Shown: positions 34,270-45,031, counted from the first letter of the stretch. The stretch: DNA of 64,000 nucleotides from Heterobasidion occidentale (GCA_039111635.1 JBCAQO010000001.1:2728001-2792000); one strand, 5' to 3'. Numbers and translations: made by a program. Notes: generated by a model not told the origin, from the sequence alone.

Positions 34270-34473
34270 GGTGTCTCCGATGATTCTGCGACGGTCTGTG
34301 TTGTCGTTTTGACTCCAGCTGTTGGGAATGTGACGCTGACTCATGTCGGCGCACCTGTTACAGTCACGGTAACAAGTGACGAAGAGCAAACAGTCTGCTT
34401 GACGGCATTCAACCTAGTCGGCGACGCCGTCGACACCTACAATTTACCTCTCCTACTCCTTACGATTCCTTAA
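34270..34473 (+). pseudogene. Orphan 3' exon-like frame
   Basis: After an acceptor-like AAATTAG there are 67 open codons that look coding: VSDDSATVCVVVLTPAVGN, VTLTHVGAPVTVTVTSDEE and QTVCLTAFNLVGDAV, ending LLLLTIP. The alternating beta pattern and two cysteines resemble the end of a small secreted protein. No start codon or upstream exon was found, and the stop lies 33 bp from the start of the RBM26-like gene. It is either the last exon of an unrecognised gene or a relic. Confidence 0.35.
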
Positions 34474-34506
34474 CCGCCTTATACACCATATAATCTGCAT
34501 CCTGAC

Positions 34507-37388
34507 ATGCTCTTTGACCCTTCAACCGCAGACCACTTAAAACCATGGCTAACGAAAACTTTAGAACCAATGTCTGTACTCGTTTACCAATTCATTTGGC
34601 TCTTCGGCGACTGACAACCATTCAATCGCGATTTTTCAGATGCGATGCTGAGCCAGGCGCCCTGGCTGACTATATATTGGCCCTTCTTAAACACAATGCT
34701 CCGGAGATTGAATTGCGGAAGGAATTGGCTTCGCAATTGGACGAGTTTCTCGAAAAAGGTGAGTAACGCGAGGCCGTCGCGAGCCAGAACACGAGACGAG
34801 CTTGTTTGACAGAAGGACCGTCGTTCATCGATATGCTATTCACAACCCTGCGCACAAAATCATATCTTCCATATAGCACATCATCGCCACCCAGCTCTTC
34901 TCATGCTCCAGTCGACAACGGTATTCCCATCCCTCTTGATGCTTTCATGTCCCCCTCCATGCCTACGTCACCAGAACGAGGCCGAAAACGCAACATGGAG
35001 TATGATGACCGCGATGGTCGGCCAGCGAAAGGCCCACGGTTAGGTCACGATGGACAATACGCCGGTTACCCAAGGGGACACGACAATTGGAGTAACGGAG
35101 GCTACGGAAGGGGCGGCAGAGGACGCGGAGGTGCGTATGGCGGAGTGGACATGGGGGTGGATGTGAATATGGGCGGGATGGGCATGAATGGGAGGGGACA
35201 GCAGCAATATCGTCCACCAGATCAGAAGAAAGGAATCTGCCGGGATTATCACAGTATGTCAAGTTTGCTTTTTACACTCAATAGGCGCGTGCTGACACCT
35301 CGAAGATAACGGCTATTGTGCTCGCGGAGCTTACTGCAAGTTTAGTCACGGCGAAGATGCTTTCGTCCCCGGCCAAATTTTCCCAATGAATGCCCCTCAG
35401 ATGACGGGTGGGATGTTCATGCCCCCGTTTGCCAATGGGGGCATGGGATTCGGCTCGGGCAATGGTCCTGCAGCCGCGTACGATCCTCATGAGGCTCACT
35501 TGGACATGCGGCCGACGGCGAATCTTAACATTGGCGTACGCCCCCCACGTCCGCCCATTATGCCTCGCGTCAGGGGAGAAAATGGAGACACAAAGGTGCC
35601 CCTTCAGACGTCAGGCGAACTTCCGGTCATCCAGGATCTCACGCCGCGCGAACTGAAAGATGAGAACGCTTCGCAACCGAATGGATCGTCCGCCGCCCCA
35701 GGACCAAGCAGGGAGGGCATGATTAATGGGGCCGTGTACCCTCTACCTGCCCCACCCTCATTTCCCGTCAAAATGGAGGTTGACATGGACACAAGCGGTC
35801 AATCGGCATCTCTTCATCAAACACCGCGAGGAATGCGTCCAATGCGCATCGGACGCGGGCGCGGGAGCCGTCCGGGAACCTTCAACGGAGATGTACAGCG
35901 GTTCCGACCAGAGAGACGGAATGACAAGACGCTAGTGGTGGAGAAAATACCAGAGGACAAGTTGTCGCTCGAAACCGTCAATGGGTGGTTCAAGCAATTC
36001 GGCACGGTGACGAACGTCGCGATCGATGCGTCGAGTGCCAAGGCGCTCGTCAGTTTCTCCACACACGAGGAGGCACACGCGGCATGGAAGTCAGAGGAGG
36101 CTGTATTCAACAACAGATTCGTCAAGCTGTTCTGGCACCGGCCACTAGAGGGTCATGGACAAACGGGGCAGCGTATGTTAGCCGCCTCGGCACCCCTTGT
36201 GGCGAACATCGCGTCTAGGGACCACCCAGAAGCCGCCTCGACATCGACTGGTCCGTCAGTGTCTGCCGAGGCACCATCTCCTTTACCGTCGACGCATCCT
36301 GCTCCCGCAGCTCACACTCGAAAAGCTTCCACAGTCCCGTCCGCTGCTGTCTCAGCCCTTGCTGCTAAGCAGCATTTACTTGAACAGCAGATAGCAGAGC
36401 AGAAGTCTCTCATGGACAAGTTGTCCACTGCGTCCCCCGCAGAAAAGAAGGAGATTTTGACCCGGTTGCGCAAGCTAGGCGAGGAAATGAAGCCTGCATC
36501 TACGCCCGCATCGGCCGCAACAGTGCCTTCGACGTCGGCAACTGGCAAGCGACCGTCAATCACCACGACTCATTCGGAAGATCATGAGCAGAAAGAGCGC
36601 GCGCGATTGGACAAGGAGCTTGAATTACATTCGGCTGCACTTGCCTCAGATGGCGGCGAAGACACCACGGAATCCTTAAAAGAGAAGCTAGCGAAACTCA
36701 AAGCAGAAGTACGCATTGTTCAATTATCCCCCTGATTCGTTGAACTGACCCTCGCGATCCTATAGGCCGCTAGTCTCGGGATCGACCCTGCCACAGAGAC
36801 TGCATATGGTGCTCCGTATCGAGGATATCGTGGTCGTGGACGAGGCGCACGGAGTTACTACCGTGGTGCAATGCGCGGGGGACCTCCTCGCTCCAGCATG
36901 AAACTTGACAATCGTCCCAAAAGATTGCTCGTTAAGGACGTCACTACGGATTCACTTCAGGCAGTGCGAGACTGGTTCGAGACAACAGGCCAGGTCGATT
37001 CCATAGATCACACGGAAAGTGGCGACGTAATAGTCTTGTTCAAGAGCCGCAGTGGGGCTGAGCAGGTAAGCTTCTGATATTCCTTATTGCGCGTCTGTCT
37101 CTGAATTCGTTTGTCATCTCCAAGGGTTTCGCGAAAGGCAACAACATACCTCTCGCTGGTCAAAAGCTGATCTCTTGGTTCGCTGGTTCACAACCCACCC
37201 AGCCGTCCGCCTCAAAGTCCGCTCCGTTGACGGCTGCGACGCCTGAATTGAGCTCATCTGTACGGCACGAACTTGACGTTGCTCATCGGCCTGGCCCTGA
37301 ACCACACGATATTGACCCTGAAGAGGAGATGATCGTCAGCGGGTGGGGTGGTGATGGCGAAGATGAGGACGGTATGGGGATGCTCTGA
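34507..37388 (+). CDS. RBM26/27-like RNA-binding protein (CCCH + RRM)
   Basis: Nuclear RNA-binding protein of the RBM26/RBM27 type, a family linked to nuclear RNA surveillance. The start is at 34507, not the out-of-frame ATG at 34545. It gives MLFDPSTADHLKPWLTKTL and joins across the first intron as EPMCDAEPGALADYILALL, the PWI-like N-terminal domain, continuing through GPSFIDMLFTTLRTKSYL. Then come a Gly/Arg-rich stretch and a CCCH zinc finger (GICRDYHNNGYCARGAYC, KFSHG). An RRM follows (KTLVVEKIPEDKLSLETV to NNRFVKLFWHRPLEG), then a coiled coil (LAAKQHLLEQQIAEQKSLM). A second RRM-like block is KRLLVKDVTTDSLQAVRDW, with FAKGNNIPLAGQKLI. The acidic C-terminus is EEEMIVSGWGGDGEDEDG. Domain order matches metazoan RBM26/27 and S. 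pombe Rmn1. Confidence 0.88.
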
Positions 37389-38142
37389 TGCGGAGGCGCG
37401 TATCTGGCGGCCTTCATGCCGTGAATTTTTTTATTTTGTACTTTTTCTGAGCTCTCGTGAACTGCATAAGCAAGGATTGTGCTTAGCTCGTGTTCGAGCT
37501 TGCGCTTTGGCGCCTCACTCTTTTTTTGGCATGTCGCATCCTTGAGGCTTTTCGACGCATCGATGAACGTTGCCTTGTGTGATGTTCAAGTGTTTGCCGT
37601 TCAGGTATCTCTATCCTTGCGTTTCCACGTAGGCACCTGGTGCTAATCATGTGGATCATGGTCTATTGTGAGAGCAGGCTAGATTCAGCGATATTGCATC
37701 TCAGGAGTTTTCCTTCCCGAAAGTCCTGCTATGTCGATCGAGAGATCCTGCCGGGGCGTCTACATGAACGCGCCTTCCGGAGAATACCTACGGTGCTACG
37801 GTGTTCATAGGGGCTTGTCGGCAATAGAGGTAAGCACCGACTACGGTGGACTCACCTACATCACTGATGTGTTTGGGGGTAGTGGCACACACGCTCATGA
37901 GCACAAATGTGAAAAATTGTCCAGGCAATATCCTAGGCGAGCTCCATCAAGCGCTCAGGTGGGAATTCTCCTGGCGGCCCAACCACACAAGGGAAGATAC
38001 CTACTACATCAGTTCGCAACTAGATAATCATAAAAATAGCTTATTATGAGCAGGAGGAGGATACAGCAATTCGATGATGAACAACACTACAATACAGCCA
38101 TAGAATACACGTCTAGTGGCAAAACATCAACGCTGGGGACCC
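37389..38142. other. Convergent 3' interval
   Basis: About 750 bp between the RBM26-like gene (+) and a small minus-strand gene. A 98-codon plus-strand frame (37731-38027, MSIERSCRGVYMNAPSGEYL) contains a GTAAGC donor-like site but has no recognised homologue. I see nothing else. Confidence 0.45.
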
Positions 38143-38716
38143 CTATGTTGCAGCGTACGCGCTACAGCTCGACTGACGCATCTCGTTAAGGACGCCGAGA
38201 AATGGTGGGGATGGTGACAATAAGGGCTTGTCCGATGAGAGACACGCAGGTCTGCCTGAGTAGCGAACTTCGACTCTATGTTTCTTGCCCTTCCGGAATA
38301 GGGTCACCCGCCAACTGCAGCGCAGCACAAGTGAGCAACGAGACAAGCAGAGAGTCAATGAGCGCCGTACCTCTCATGCCACAGCACATTATAGCCTTTG
38401 GTGCGCACCTCCTGCAGAAGCTGCTGCTGGGCGAAGGAGAGGGCATTCTCGAAATCTTTCTCCTTCTTGATGTCGAAAACATATGTTCGGGTGACGGGGG
38501 TGTCATGAATATATATGATCTCCAGATCTGGGAACGGTCGTGACTCGACTCAGCACTGCGGTCTGGTAGGGGCTGTCAAGCCTCGGCGTAGACTGGGCAC
38601 TCACCCTCTTCGTCATCCCAAATAGAGACCGGTTCGACGCTTTTGCTGTCGACGACTTCCCATGGGCTCTCCTGTCTCCGTGTGACGAAGGCTGCGAACG
38701 ATGATGCGAGGCCCAT
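38143..38716 (-). CDS. Small conserved-looking protein of unknown function
   Basis: Three exons with canonical splice sites give about 160 residues. The start MGLASSFAAFVTRRQESPW at 38716 has Gly2 and Ser6, a possible N-myristoylation signal. Exon 2 reads DLEIIYIHDTPVTRTYVFDI and EKDFENALSFAQQQLLQEV. The splice into exon 3 gives GYNVLWHESWRVTLFRKGK and HRVEVRYSGRPA, and the stop is at 38143. The core NVLxxExWRxTLxRxxKKxRxEVRYSGRPA looks like a real globular fold of alternating charged and hydrophobic residues. On the minus strand a TATAAA lies roughly 100 nt upstream (about 38812-38818). No function is claimed. Confidence 0.65.
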
Positions 38717-39121
38717 CGGTCAAGATGTGGGTGGGTGAAAGTTAACGATACGACCGAGGCGAGGGCTACTTGTATCAATGTATCATGGATGAGGCGAGGC
38801 AGCGGCAATCGAGTGTTTATATGGATGGATCAGAAGTCAACACGCCGGAGTGATTACACTGCCACGGCAAGATACCGCTCCTATGTCCCGCAGTAAGACG
38901 CATCTGTCAGGAATGATTTGAAAGCGGAGGGCCTATGATTCGATCGGAATCATTAATAATGGGACTGGGAAAGGCGTAGAGGGGGATTTAGACCCATTGC
39001 GATCGCTCAAATGTTCAGACAATTCAGTTTCGGGATGGAGCGCGCGCTGCTCCTGCTTTTAGCAACAGCGAGCCTCAGCGGGCCGTGGTCATTGGCTCTC
39101 GGGCGACGGCATCCTCGGAAT

Positions 39122-39529
39122 AGAACGCGTCGCCGGTTGCGTCAGCCGTTTCAGACTCATGGAAATACTGTCACCAAGAGATATCGGATCGAGCCTCCCC
39201 GGACGGCCACGGGCGTCCTGGTATCAACAAACAATCACGGGCATCTGCATCAGTCCTGCAGGTTCCTATTGTTGTCGAGATCCTTGAAGGATGCATCATG
39301 GATGCGGATGATCAACAATTCATCGTCTCAAGCAAGCGCTCGCCTCTGTTCGCAAGACGCGACGCGACCCCGGCGGATCCCGCTGAGTTCGAAGAGTCGG
39401 AGCACAGCCACATAGGGACTGCACCACTTGATGAGTATTTGACTTCTGACAGACATCTTGTTGTTTTAACTCACGTTTCCATACTTGTCTTATATCCCTA
39501 GGGAATTCCAAAATGTGTGCTTGAGATGA
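39122..39529 (+). CDS. Possible short gene, unknown product
   Basis: Weakly supported. One frame is open for about 107 codons from after a TAG at 39119-39121 (acceptor-like GGAATAG) and reads QVPIVVEILEGCIMDADDQQ and SPLFARRDATPADPAEFEES. It meets a donor (GTATTTG, about 39434) and resumes after TATCCCTAG as EFQNVCLR and a stop at 39527-39529. A hydrophobic signal-like frame (MERALLLLLATASLSGPW, from 39035) lies just upstream in another frame and might be a first exon. No homologue recognised. Confidence 0.25.
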
Positions 39530-39760
39530 GCCTTGTGACACGTTTGTAAGACCCCATCTTACTTGGAATCGTAAAATCCTATCTTGGTCCTGTGATGCAT
39601 CAGTGAGCTTACTTTTGGCTACTGCTCAGGACAGTACGAAATGGAAGGCAGCTGGCCCTCTGAAAAGCACAAAATAGAGGTCCGAACATGGATCCTGGAC
39701 GTTTTGGACCCTTCATTATAGACATGTTCCGCGATTAACGTAGACTGCAGTTTACAGATT

Positions 39761-40595
39761 TCATAGTATGAGCATAACAAGCGCACTGATGGCACCCAGC
39801 ACACCAGTTAATCCGCCCACTGCGACCGCAGATGCACCGCTAGATCCTGTGCTAGACGGTGATGCCGAGGTCGCGCTCCCAGTGCTCGAACCACTCGCGC
39901 TGCTGGACCCGGTAGCATTCGAGCAACTGACGTCCGACGGGACGGTGAAGTTACTCTCCAGACGAAGGTCCGCGCACTAGAATTGATTGGTCATTTCAGC
40001 ACATCGTAACGTGTGAGAGAGGCAGTGAAGCCAACCTGGTAGAGCGTGTCGTCACCGCCATTGAAAACAATCTGAACGGTGACGTTGCCGCCGTTCGCGA
40101 TCCCGCTAATGTTCGTCTTGCTCAGGTCGATCGGGAAGCAAAAGCTGCCTTCGCCCGTCACCTGACTGAGTTGAATAGCGTACTGCTCGTTCCCAGACGA
40201 GTCCCGGAAGTTGTCGAACGACGTAGGGTTAGCGGACGTGGAGACCAGTACACCGACTGCAGCAACAATTTTTTTTAGCGTCAAATAAACTTGTTCGAGT
40301 CGGAACTCAGACAAGCTACTTACAAGTCCAGGTCGGGTGTTCGCTGTTAATGGAGATGAATCCGCCACTGAGAGGGAAGTCGCTGCGGTTCCCGGCGTTC
40401 GTATACGAATCTACAAAACCAAAGACAGTGAATACCTGTCACCGAACCGTTTATAAAAAAAGCAGAACGCGCACCACAGAAGTTCACTTCATTGTCCTCG
40501 TTGAACGCCCCTCGGGGTGAAGGGTATTGCAGATGGAAATGCGCGTTCGCGACGGCGGCGATGGCAGCAAGGGTAGCGGCAATAGTGAAACGCAT
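39761..40595 (-). CDS. GPI-anchored copper acquisition protein, BIM1/X325 family
   Basis: LPMO-like copper protein of the cell surface. The start [18 protein letters not shown] at 40595 is a signal peptide cut just before [18 protein letters not shown], so the mature protein begins with His1, the copper-brace residue. It continues NEVNFC, then across an intron [19 protein letters not shown] and INSEHPTWT, which supplies the second His. Further exons read [37 protein letters not shown] and [16 protein letters not shown], then [16 protein letters not shown] Ser/Gly tail and hydrophobic end ([18 protein letters not shown]) mark a GPI signal. Four exons. Family knowledge: X325 proteins bind Cu(II) but do not act as polysaccharide oxygenases, and Cryptococcus Bim1 works with Ctr1 in copper import. 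The next gene on the same strand is a CTR copper transporter. Confidence 0.9.
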
Positions 40596-41002
40596 CGTGA
40601 AGTCGTCAGGAATTCCACTGGAAGGAGGGAGCTTGCCTGCAGACTTTGCCGTTGAACTACAAGATTTATACTCTCCAGCCACAGTGCTACATCAGGAAGG
40701 TGTAAAAAACTTTTTCACGTTTATTTGGTCGTGCTTATCTTTAGACCGCTAGGGTACCTGGAGTGCCTTGTTTCCAAGTTCTGAGATCTGAGACATCGAC
40801 GCAGTCGCGTTTCAGAGGTCGATTATATGCTGGTCAATGTTATGAGGACGATTCAAGACAAAAGGTAGCATCCAAATCCACTGCAACAGCTCGTACAAGG
40901 TATACATGCATATAATCCTAATTGAATCTCGAGAAAACATCCCATGTTTCTTGTCATATGAGTTTATTATCGTGAGGTGCCTATTCAGAAATCATGCCTC
41001 AT
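40596..41002 (-). promoter_or_regulatory. Upstream region of the BIM1-like gene
   Basis: A 407 bp gap between the CTR gene (upstream) and the BIM1-like gene, both on the minus strand. It contains a minus-strand TATA box at 40664-40670. TATATGCTGG at 40824-40833 (plus strand) fits the degenerate S. pombe copper-signalling element D(T/A)DDHGCTGD. A single match in this length is expected fairly often by chance. Confidence 0.5.
40664..40670 (-). promoter_or_regulatory. TATA box of the BIM1-like gene
   Basis: TATAAAT on the minus strand, about 70 nt upstream of the start codon at 40595. Confidence 0.55.
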
Positions 41003-41669
41003 TCAGTGGACGGACTGCCCGCCGAAGCGACCAAACAGGATTTCTCCTATACCCAATCCCACGATGATCGCAATGATGTATGCAGCCTGAAACGTCCTGT
41101 GAGAATATATGTGGTCATGAAGCCTCGCGCCTGGACCACGAGAGAGAAGTGGACTCACATGACAGCTAGCATGAGAGCATACGACAGGAGCGCCTGAAGT
41201 GCATACAAAGCGCCACGGGTCAAGTCATGGGAAGGAATGAAGGGGGCGATAAGGCGAGCTCTGCGAAGGTCAGGTCGACCACTAGCCGACTTGAGCAGGA
41301 CTTGCTCGATGCCCGCGGCCACTTTCTCCTTGCCTTCGCTGCTCCTGTCGCTATCTAATCCAGCGTCAGATGTCGGTCTCTCAAAACGATGCGAAGTCAT
41401 GGCAAGAATCCTGATGTAACTACAAAATCAGGCTTCAGATCTACAGTAGGTAAAAAGGAAAGTGACCTTTGCTTCCAATGATCCTCCATAATTCCACGTC
41501 CTGCCGCAAGCAATCGCTCAAATATCGATAGAAGGACAAGTACAATGCAAGCCCCCGCGATGGCACCGTGCGAGACAGGTCGCAAAGACTTGAAAAGCAA
41601 GTAGTCGCCTCCTACGAAATGGAGGTACGGGGTCATCAAGACCTCAACTGACGACGTGGAGTTTGACAT
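41003..41669 (-). CDS. CTR-family copper transporter
   Basis: Trimeric Cu(I) importer of the Ctr family. The start MSNSTSSVEVLMTPYLHF at 41669 gives a short N-terminus without a long Met-rich region. TM1 lies in HGAIAGACIVLVLLSIFERL. After the first intron a cytosolic loop includes FERPTSDAGLDSDRSSEGKE. TM2 carries the hallmark M-x3-M (SYALMLAVM), with the second Met split by the last intron. TM3 (TFQAAYIIAIIVGLGIGEIL) carries the G-x3-G motif. The end is FGRFGGQSVH. About 165 residues. The poor Met content of the N-terminus resembles vacuolar Ctr2-like proteins, so plasma membrane or vacuole location is open. It lies 407 bp upstream of, and on the same strand as, the BIM1-like copper protein. 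Confidence 0.92.
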
Positions 41670-42757
41670 TTTTGTAATGTCTCCTAGTGAAAGGAAAGAT
41701 AGACCAGAAAGACGGGCAACGGGCGGAGGACTGCGCTGTGAACAAGAATGTCGCGAAGTGACAGCTGAGCGTGGGAAAAATAAACTGCTAAGGATCGCTG
41801 AGTCATACAACTACGCGGTCGATGTAAGCGGGAGAGTGGCTGTACACATCGAATAGACGATGAGAAGGGAGATCAAACCGAAAATACCAGAGATACATTA
41901 TGCCTCAAGGCCTCTACTCTAGAATTTTGTCCTCTGCTTTCTACCACAGATTGCCGAGGTTTTGATTGAAGACTTACCGAAGATTACGCTTAAGTTCGAG
42001 CATCCGTCGGTGACCAGATGCGAGAACGAAGGGTGACGGTTTGTGAGTTCATTTGAAAAGTTCTGGTACCCACAGAGTGAAGATGTCAACAGACAAGCCC
42101 GTGAGAGACCAAAATTTAGAGATGTATTGTCCAGGAGCTCACGCAGGAGAAGAATATTTGGATGACGTCGGAGCATTGACAGCGAGGAATCCATCGGTGA
42201 GCTGAGATTCGGAGAACTACGCTCGCACTCAGCCACCGAGGCCCCTAGTCGAGATTAGATGGATGTAAAAGAACGTTCACCAAAGAAAAGTGGACCATGT
42301 AGAGAGCTCGAAGACAGGCTGCATCATCCTGCAAAACCGTAGACAAGCTTGGTGAGAACTACGCTCCCACTTGTCCAGGGATTTGCCATGATAGAATCGG
42401 CTAAGAGGAGTTAGACGTGCCCAGGTAGGAGAGGCGGAAACAGAGTCAGAAGCAAATGCAGCGACGAGGGGACGTGAGAGGAAGCTAGAGGGAGAAAAGC
42501 CTCATCTGCGGCAATTGTGCTGGACCAATGGCTGAGAACGAATCTGTTGAGGACCCCGTACACCCCACTGATACCATCATTGACTGTAATCACGCAAGCC
42601 TCACGTGCAGGTCGCGTTACCACTAAGCGAAATGCTCGCGTCCAACTTGCGCACACCTCATCGTCTCACTCGCACCTCTATCTGGTATGTTCTCCACCTA
42701 TTTACGCTGCTTTTGGAATGTTGGAAGTGGCTGTATTGACTTAAGTACCCAGCCAAT
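41670..42757. other. Interval upstream of CTR and of the rhodanese gene
   Basis: About 1.1 kb between divergent genes. A chain of short minus-strand frames (about 41865-42298, including MVHFSL and FSNELTNRHPSFSHLV) can be joined with GT-AG borders, but two of the implied introns would be under 40 nt and nothing is recognised. Another minus frame (42411-42656) is unsupported. The interval must contain both promoters. Confidence 0.4.
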
Positions 42758-43454
42758 ATGATGCACCGAATTGCTCTTCGTTCTGCCATCAATCCCCGTT
42801 CGCGAAGCCTGGTCAGACCTGCAGTGGTCGGATCGCGCGCAACGAGATCCATGGTCCCTCTCCTCTCATTGCCTCGAGTGCAAATCAGCTTCGCTCGACA
42901 CAACTCTTCTAAACCTCAGCTGACTGAGGAGGAATCAGCAGCACGCAGGGAGGCGCTTAACAAGCGCGATGATCTACAGAAGGATTGGGCAATTCCAGTT
43001 CTCGATTACGAGGTGGTCAAGCAGAAATCCCTCCAACCCAGCGAAGTGACCTTTTCAACCTGATGATGATTACTCACACACTTACCCGACGTTCTGTCTA
43101 GCACGCGTATCTGATAGATGTACGGGAGCCAGACGAGGTTATCCAGGGCAACATCCCCTCTTCTGTCAATCTGCCGCTATCTGTACTCTCTGGCTCCTTG
43201 CAACTACCCGCAACACAATTCCACAAGAAGCACGGATTTAACAAGCCGGGATTAGATCAAGAAATCGTGTTCTACTGCCGTAGTGGGAAGCGAAGCGCTA
43301 CTGCTAGCGACGTCGCGAAGCGGAACGGATACACAAAGTTCGTCAATCTGTGCCTTCGTTCTTCTCGTCAGTTCCTGACTGTGGTCATAGTATCTTTAAC
43401 TACAAGGGGTCTTGGCTGGACTGGGTGGAAAAAGAAGGGAAGCCCCCTGCTTGA
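42758..43454 (+). CDS. Single-domain rhodanese, probably mitochondrial
   Basis: Predicted sulfurtransferase. The start MMHRIALRSAINPRSRSLV at 42758 and the following Arg/Ser-rich region look like a mitochondrial presequence. A charged linker (TEEESAARREALNKRDDL) precedes one rhodanese domain: AYLIDVREPDEVIQGNIP, SSVNLPLSVLSGSL, and the active-site loop with Cys in EIVFYCRSGKRSATASDVA. After the last intron it ends NYKGSWLDWVEKEGKPPA at 43454. Three exons. The CRSGKR loop is the single-domain (GlpE-like) type, unlike the two-domain enzyme at 59783-61046. Confidence 0.9.
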
Positions 43455-43900
43455 TTGAAAACCTTGTGTTGCAATTGAATGCCGTATGTGTCGCCACCCA
43501 TGGCACTCTTCGATGGGTGGTGACCTTATTTCGCCATGTAATGCCGAAACGGCGTATGCCATTCGTGTGCCCACATTCTATCAGCGCAGAGCGTGTGATG
43601 CTCGAGTGAATGGTACGTATTTTAGCGATAGGTGCTTTGGCTATTGTTCTTGCGCACAAGAAGCTCTTCCAAAACTAATGTCTATGCATGTAAGTCTCAT
43701 GACCCTCAATCTATTTCACGATGCACCAAACCAACTGGTCTAGTAGTGGGGTTCGCTTTTTTGTCTTGACCGCGATGAATATTCAACCTTGTACAAATCT
43801 AGAGAGATCGACAGACATCACCTAAGCGCGACTTGGACATCTACCACCTACACACCATAAAAACACTGCGTATATGGGTGCGAGGATGGATCCCACCTCG
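43455..43900. other. Convergent 3' interval (rhodanese / frataxin)
   Basis: About 450 bp of non-coding sequence between converging genes. Only a plus-strand frame without motif (43486-43743) is open. Probably 3' untranslated regions. Confidence 0.5.
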
Positions 43901-44625
43901 TCAAATGCGTTTTGACGCTTCCCTCAGCCCTAAGTCCACGTCCTGTCTAATGATTTTGGAAAGCTCGTTGTTGAGCAAGTTCCCCAGTGATTGTCCGTCG
44001 CGAGAGTAGAACCAGTCATCTTCTGCCGGGGAGTAGTCATACCGCTTCGGTCCACTTGACAGATACCATGAATTAGCTCTGTTGCAGTGTTCGAGGAGGA
44101 GACGCACGTTAAGGGCGAAGACAACCATATCTGTTTATTTGGTGGTTGCTTGTTAACCACATACGTTCCGTGTGGCCCCAGTTTGAGTGTCAGAACCCCA
44201 CTCTGAAGTTCACCAGAACGACATGAACACAACATGTGATGCGCGAAGAGTAGAAGGAACACGCACATGGTACTCCACTTCATATTCTGGGTCGGCAAAG
44301 TCGTCTAGCAGACTCTCAAGCGAGTCTAACATCGTGTCCATAGTTGCGTCTGAAAGTGCGTGATACTGCTCCATGGATAAATCACTTCGAAGCATGTAGA
44401 AATGGGGCAGAAGAAATTGAGCATTAGTCTTCGTCGATGCTGAAGGCGTCGCGAAATGAGAATGCCAGACCTAACGTTGAGTTGCGGCGGAGGGGTAGCA
44501 TAGTGCCGTCTGTGCTCAGATGTCATGGAGGGAACATGACGGCTGTATACACGAAGTGAAGAGATTGTGCGGGTCGATCCTATTGGGCGTTTGGGCAAGA
44601 GACGTGCGAGATTCTTCGAGAACAT
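43901..44625 (-). CDS. yfh1: Frataxin, mitochondrial
   Basis: Iron-binding activator of the mitochondrial Fe-S cluster assembly machinery. The start [19 protein letters not shown] at 44625 is an Arg-rich presequence. The acidic first helix ([33 protein letters not shown]) contains the usual iron-binding acidic ridge. The beta sheet reads [19 protein letters not shown] and [18 protein letters not shown], then [20 protein letters not shown], ending [11 protein letters not shown] at 43901. Four exons. All family hallmarks (NKQ..N.QIWLSSP.SGP) are present. Confidence 0.96.
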
Positions 44626-45031
44626 AGGTTGATTTATTATAGGTGGTGGTGGTGGTGGTCAGCAAAGAAGAGAGACGCGTTCAATCACTTGACGCACTGG
44701 CCAATAGCAAGCGCACTGCTTATGGCCACTTTGGAGGAAAACATATGGAGATTCAATCGTCAACAAATCCACCGAGACGACTAGAACAATATAGTAGTAT
44801 ACATCCACACTAACATGCTATCACGGGACGTTCTGGAGTGAAAGGAGAATAAATGCAAGGGCGATGGAGAATAGGAATAAAATGCAATGCGAAATGATGC
44901 GAGAGGTTGAGAATTGAAGGAAACAAGAGTCGTGGGTGACAGATAGCACATGACAGATCTATGGGTTAAGCGCATGAAGACAAAAGGGGGAGGGATAGGC
45001 CGATAGAGAGCAGTTGAAGACCGGGGGAGAC
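44626..45031. other. Upstream region of frataxin
   Basis: About 400 bp between tandem minus-strand genes: frataxin promoter and the 3' flank of the next gene. A short GGT run lies at 44642-44660. No gene seen. Confidence 0.45.

Larger units (their letters stand above)
32297..34506 (+). other. Unresolved interval, possible transcription unit
   Basis: The longest stretch in the window without a convincing gene (2.2 kb). A good TATA box at 32664 is followed by a C/T-rich leader (32700-32790), as in strongly expressed genes. Several open frames lie downstream (32808-33257, 33254-33622), none with a recognisable domain. Possible splice sites exist (donor GTACGT at 33003, acceptors near 32880), but no model gives a familiar protein. 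An exon-like frame lies at 34270-34473. It could be a rapidly evolving secreted protein gene, a long non-coding RNA or a decayed gene. Confidence 0.35.

Noticed and set aside
34545..34766. MANENF start for the RBM26-like gene
   Set aside because: It cannot be joined in frame to the conserved PWI-like domain; the 34507 start can.
41865..42298. Chain of small minus-strand exons between the copper and rhodanese genes
   Set aside because: Two implied introns are under 40 nt and the product is unrecognised; kept only as a note in the intergenic entry.
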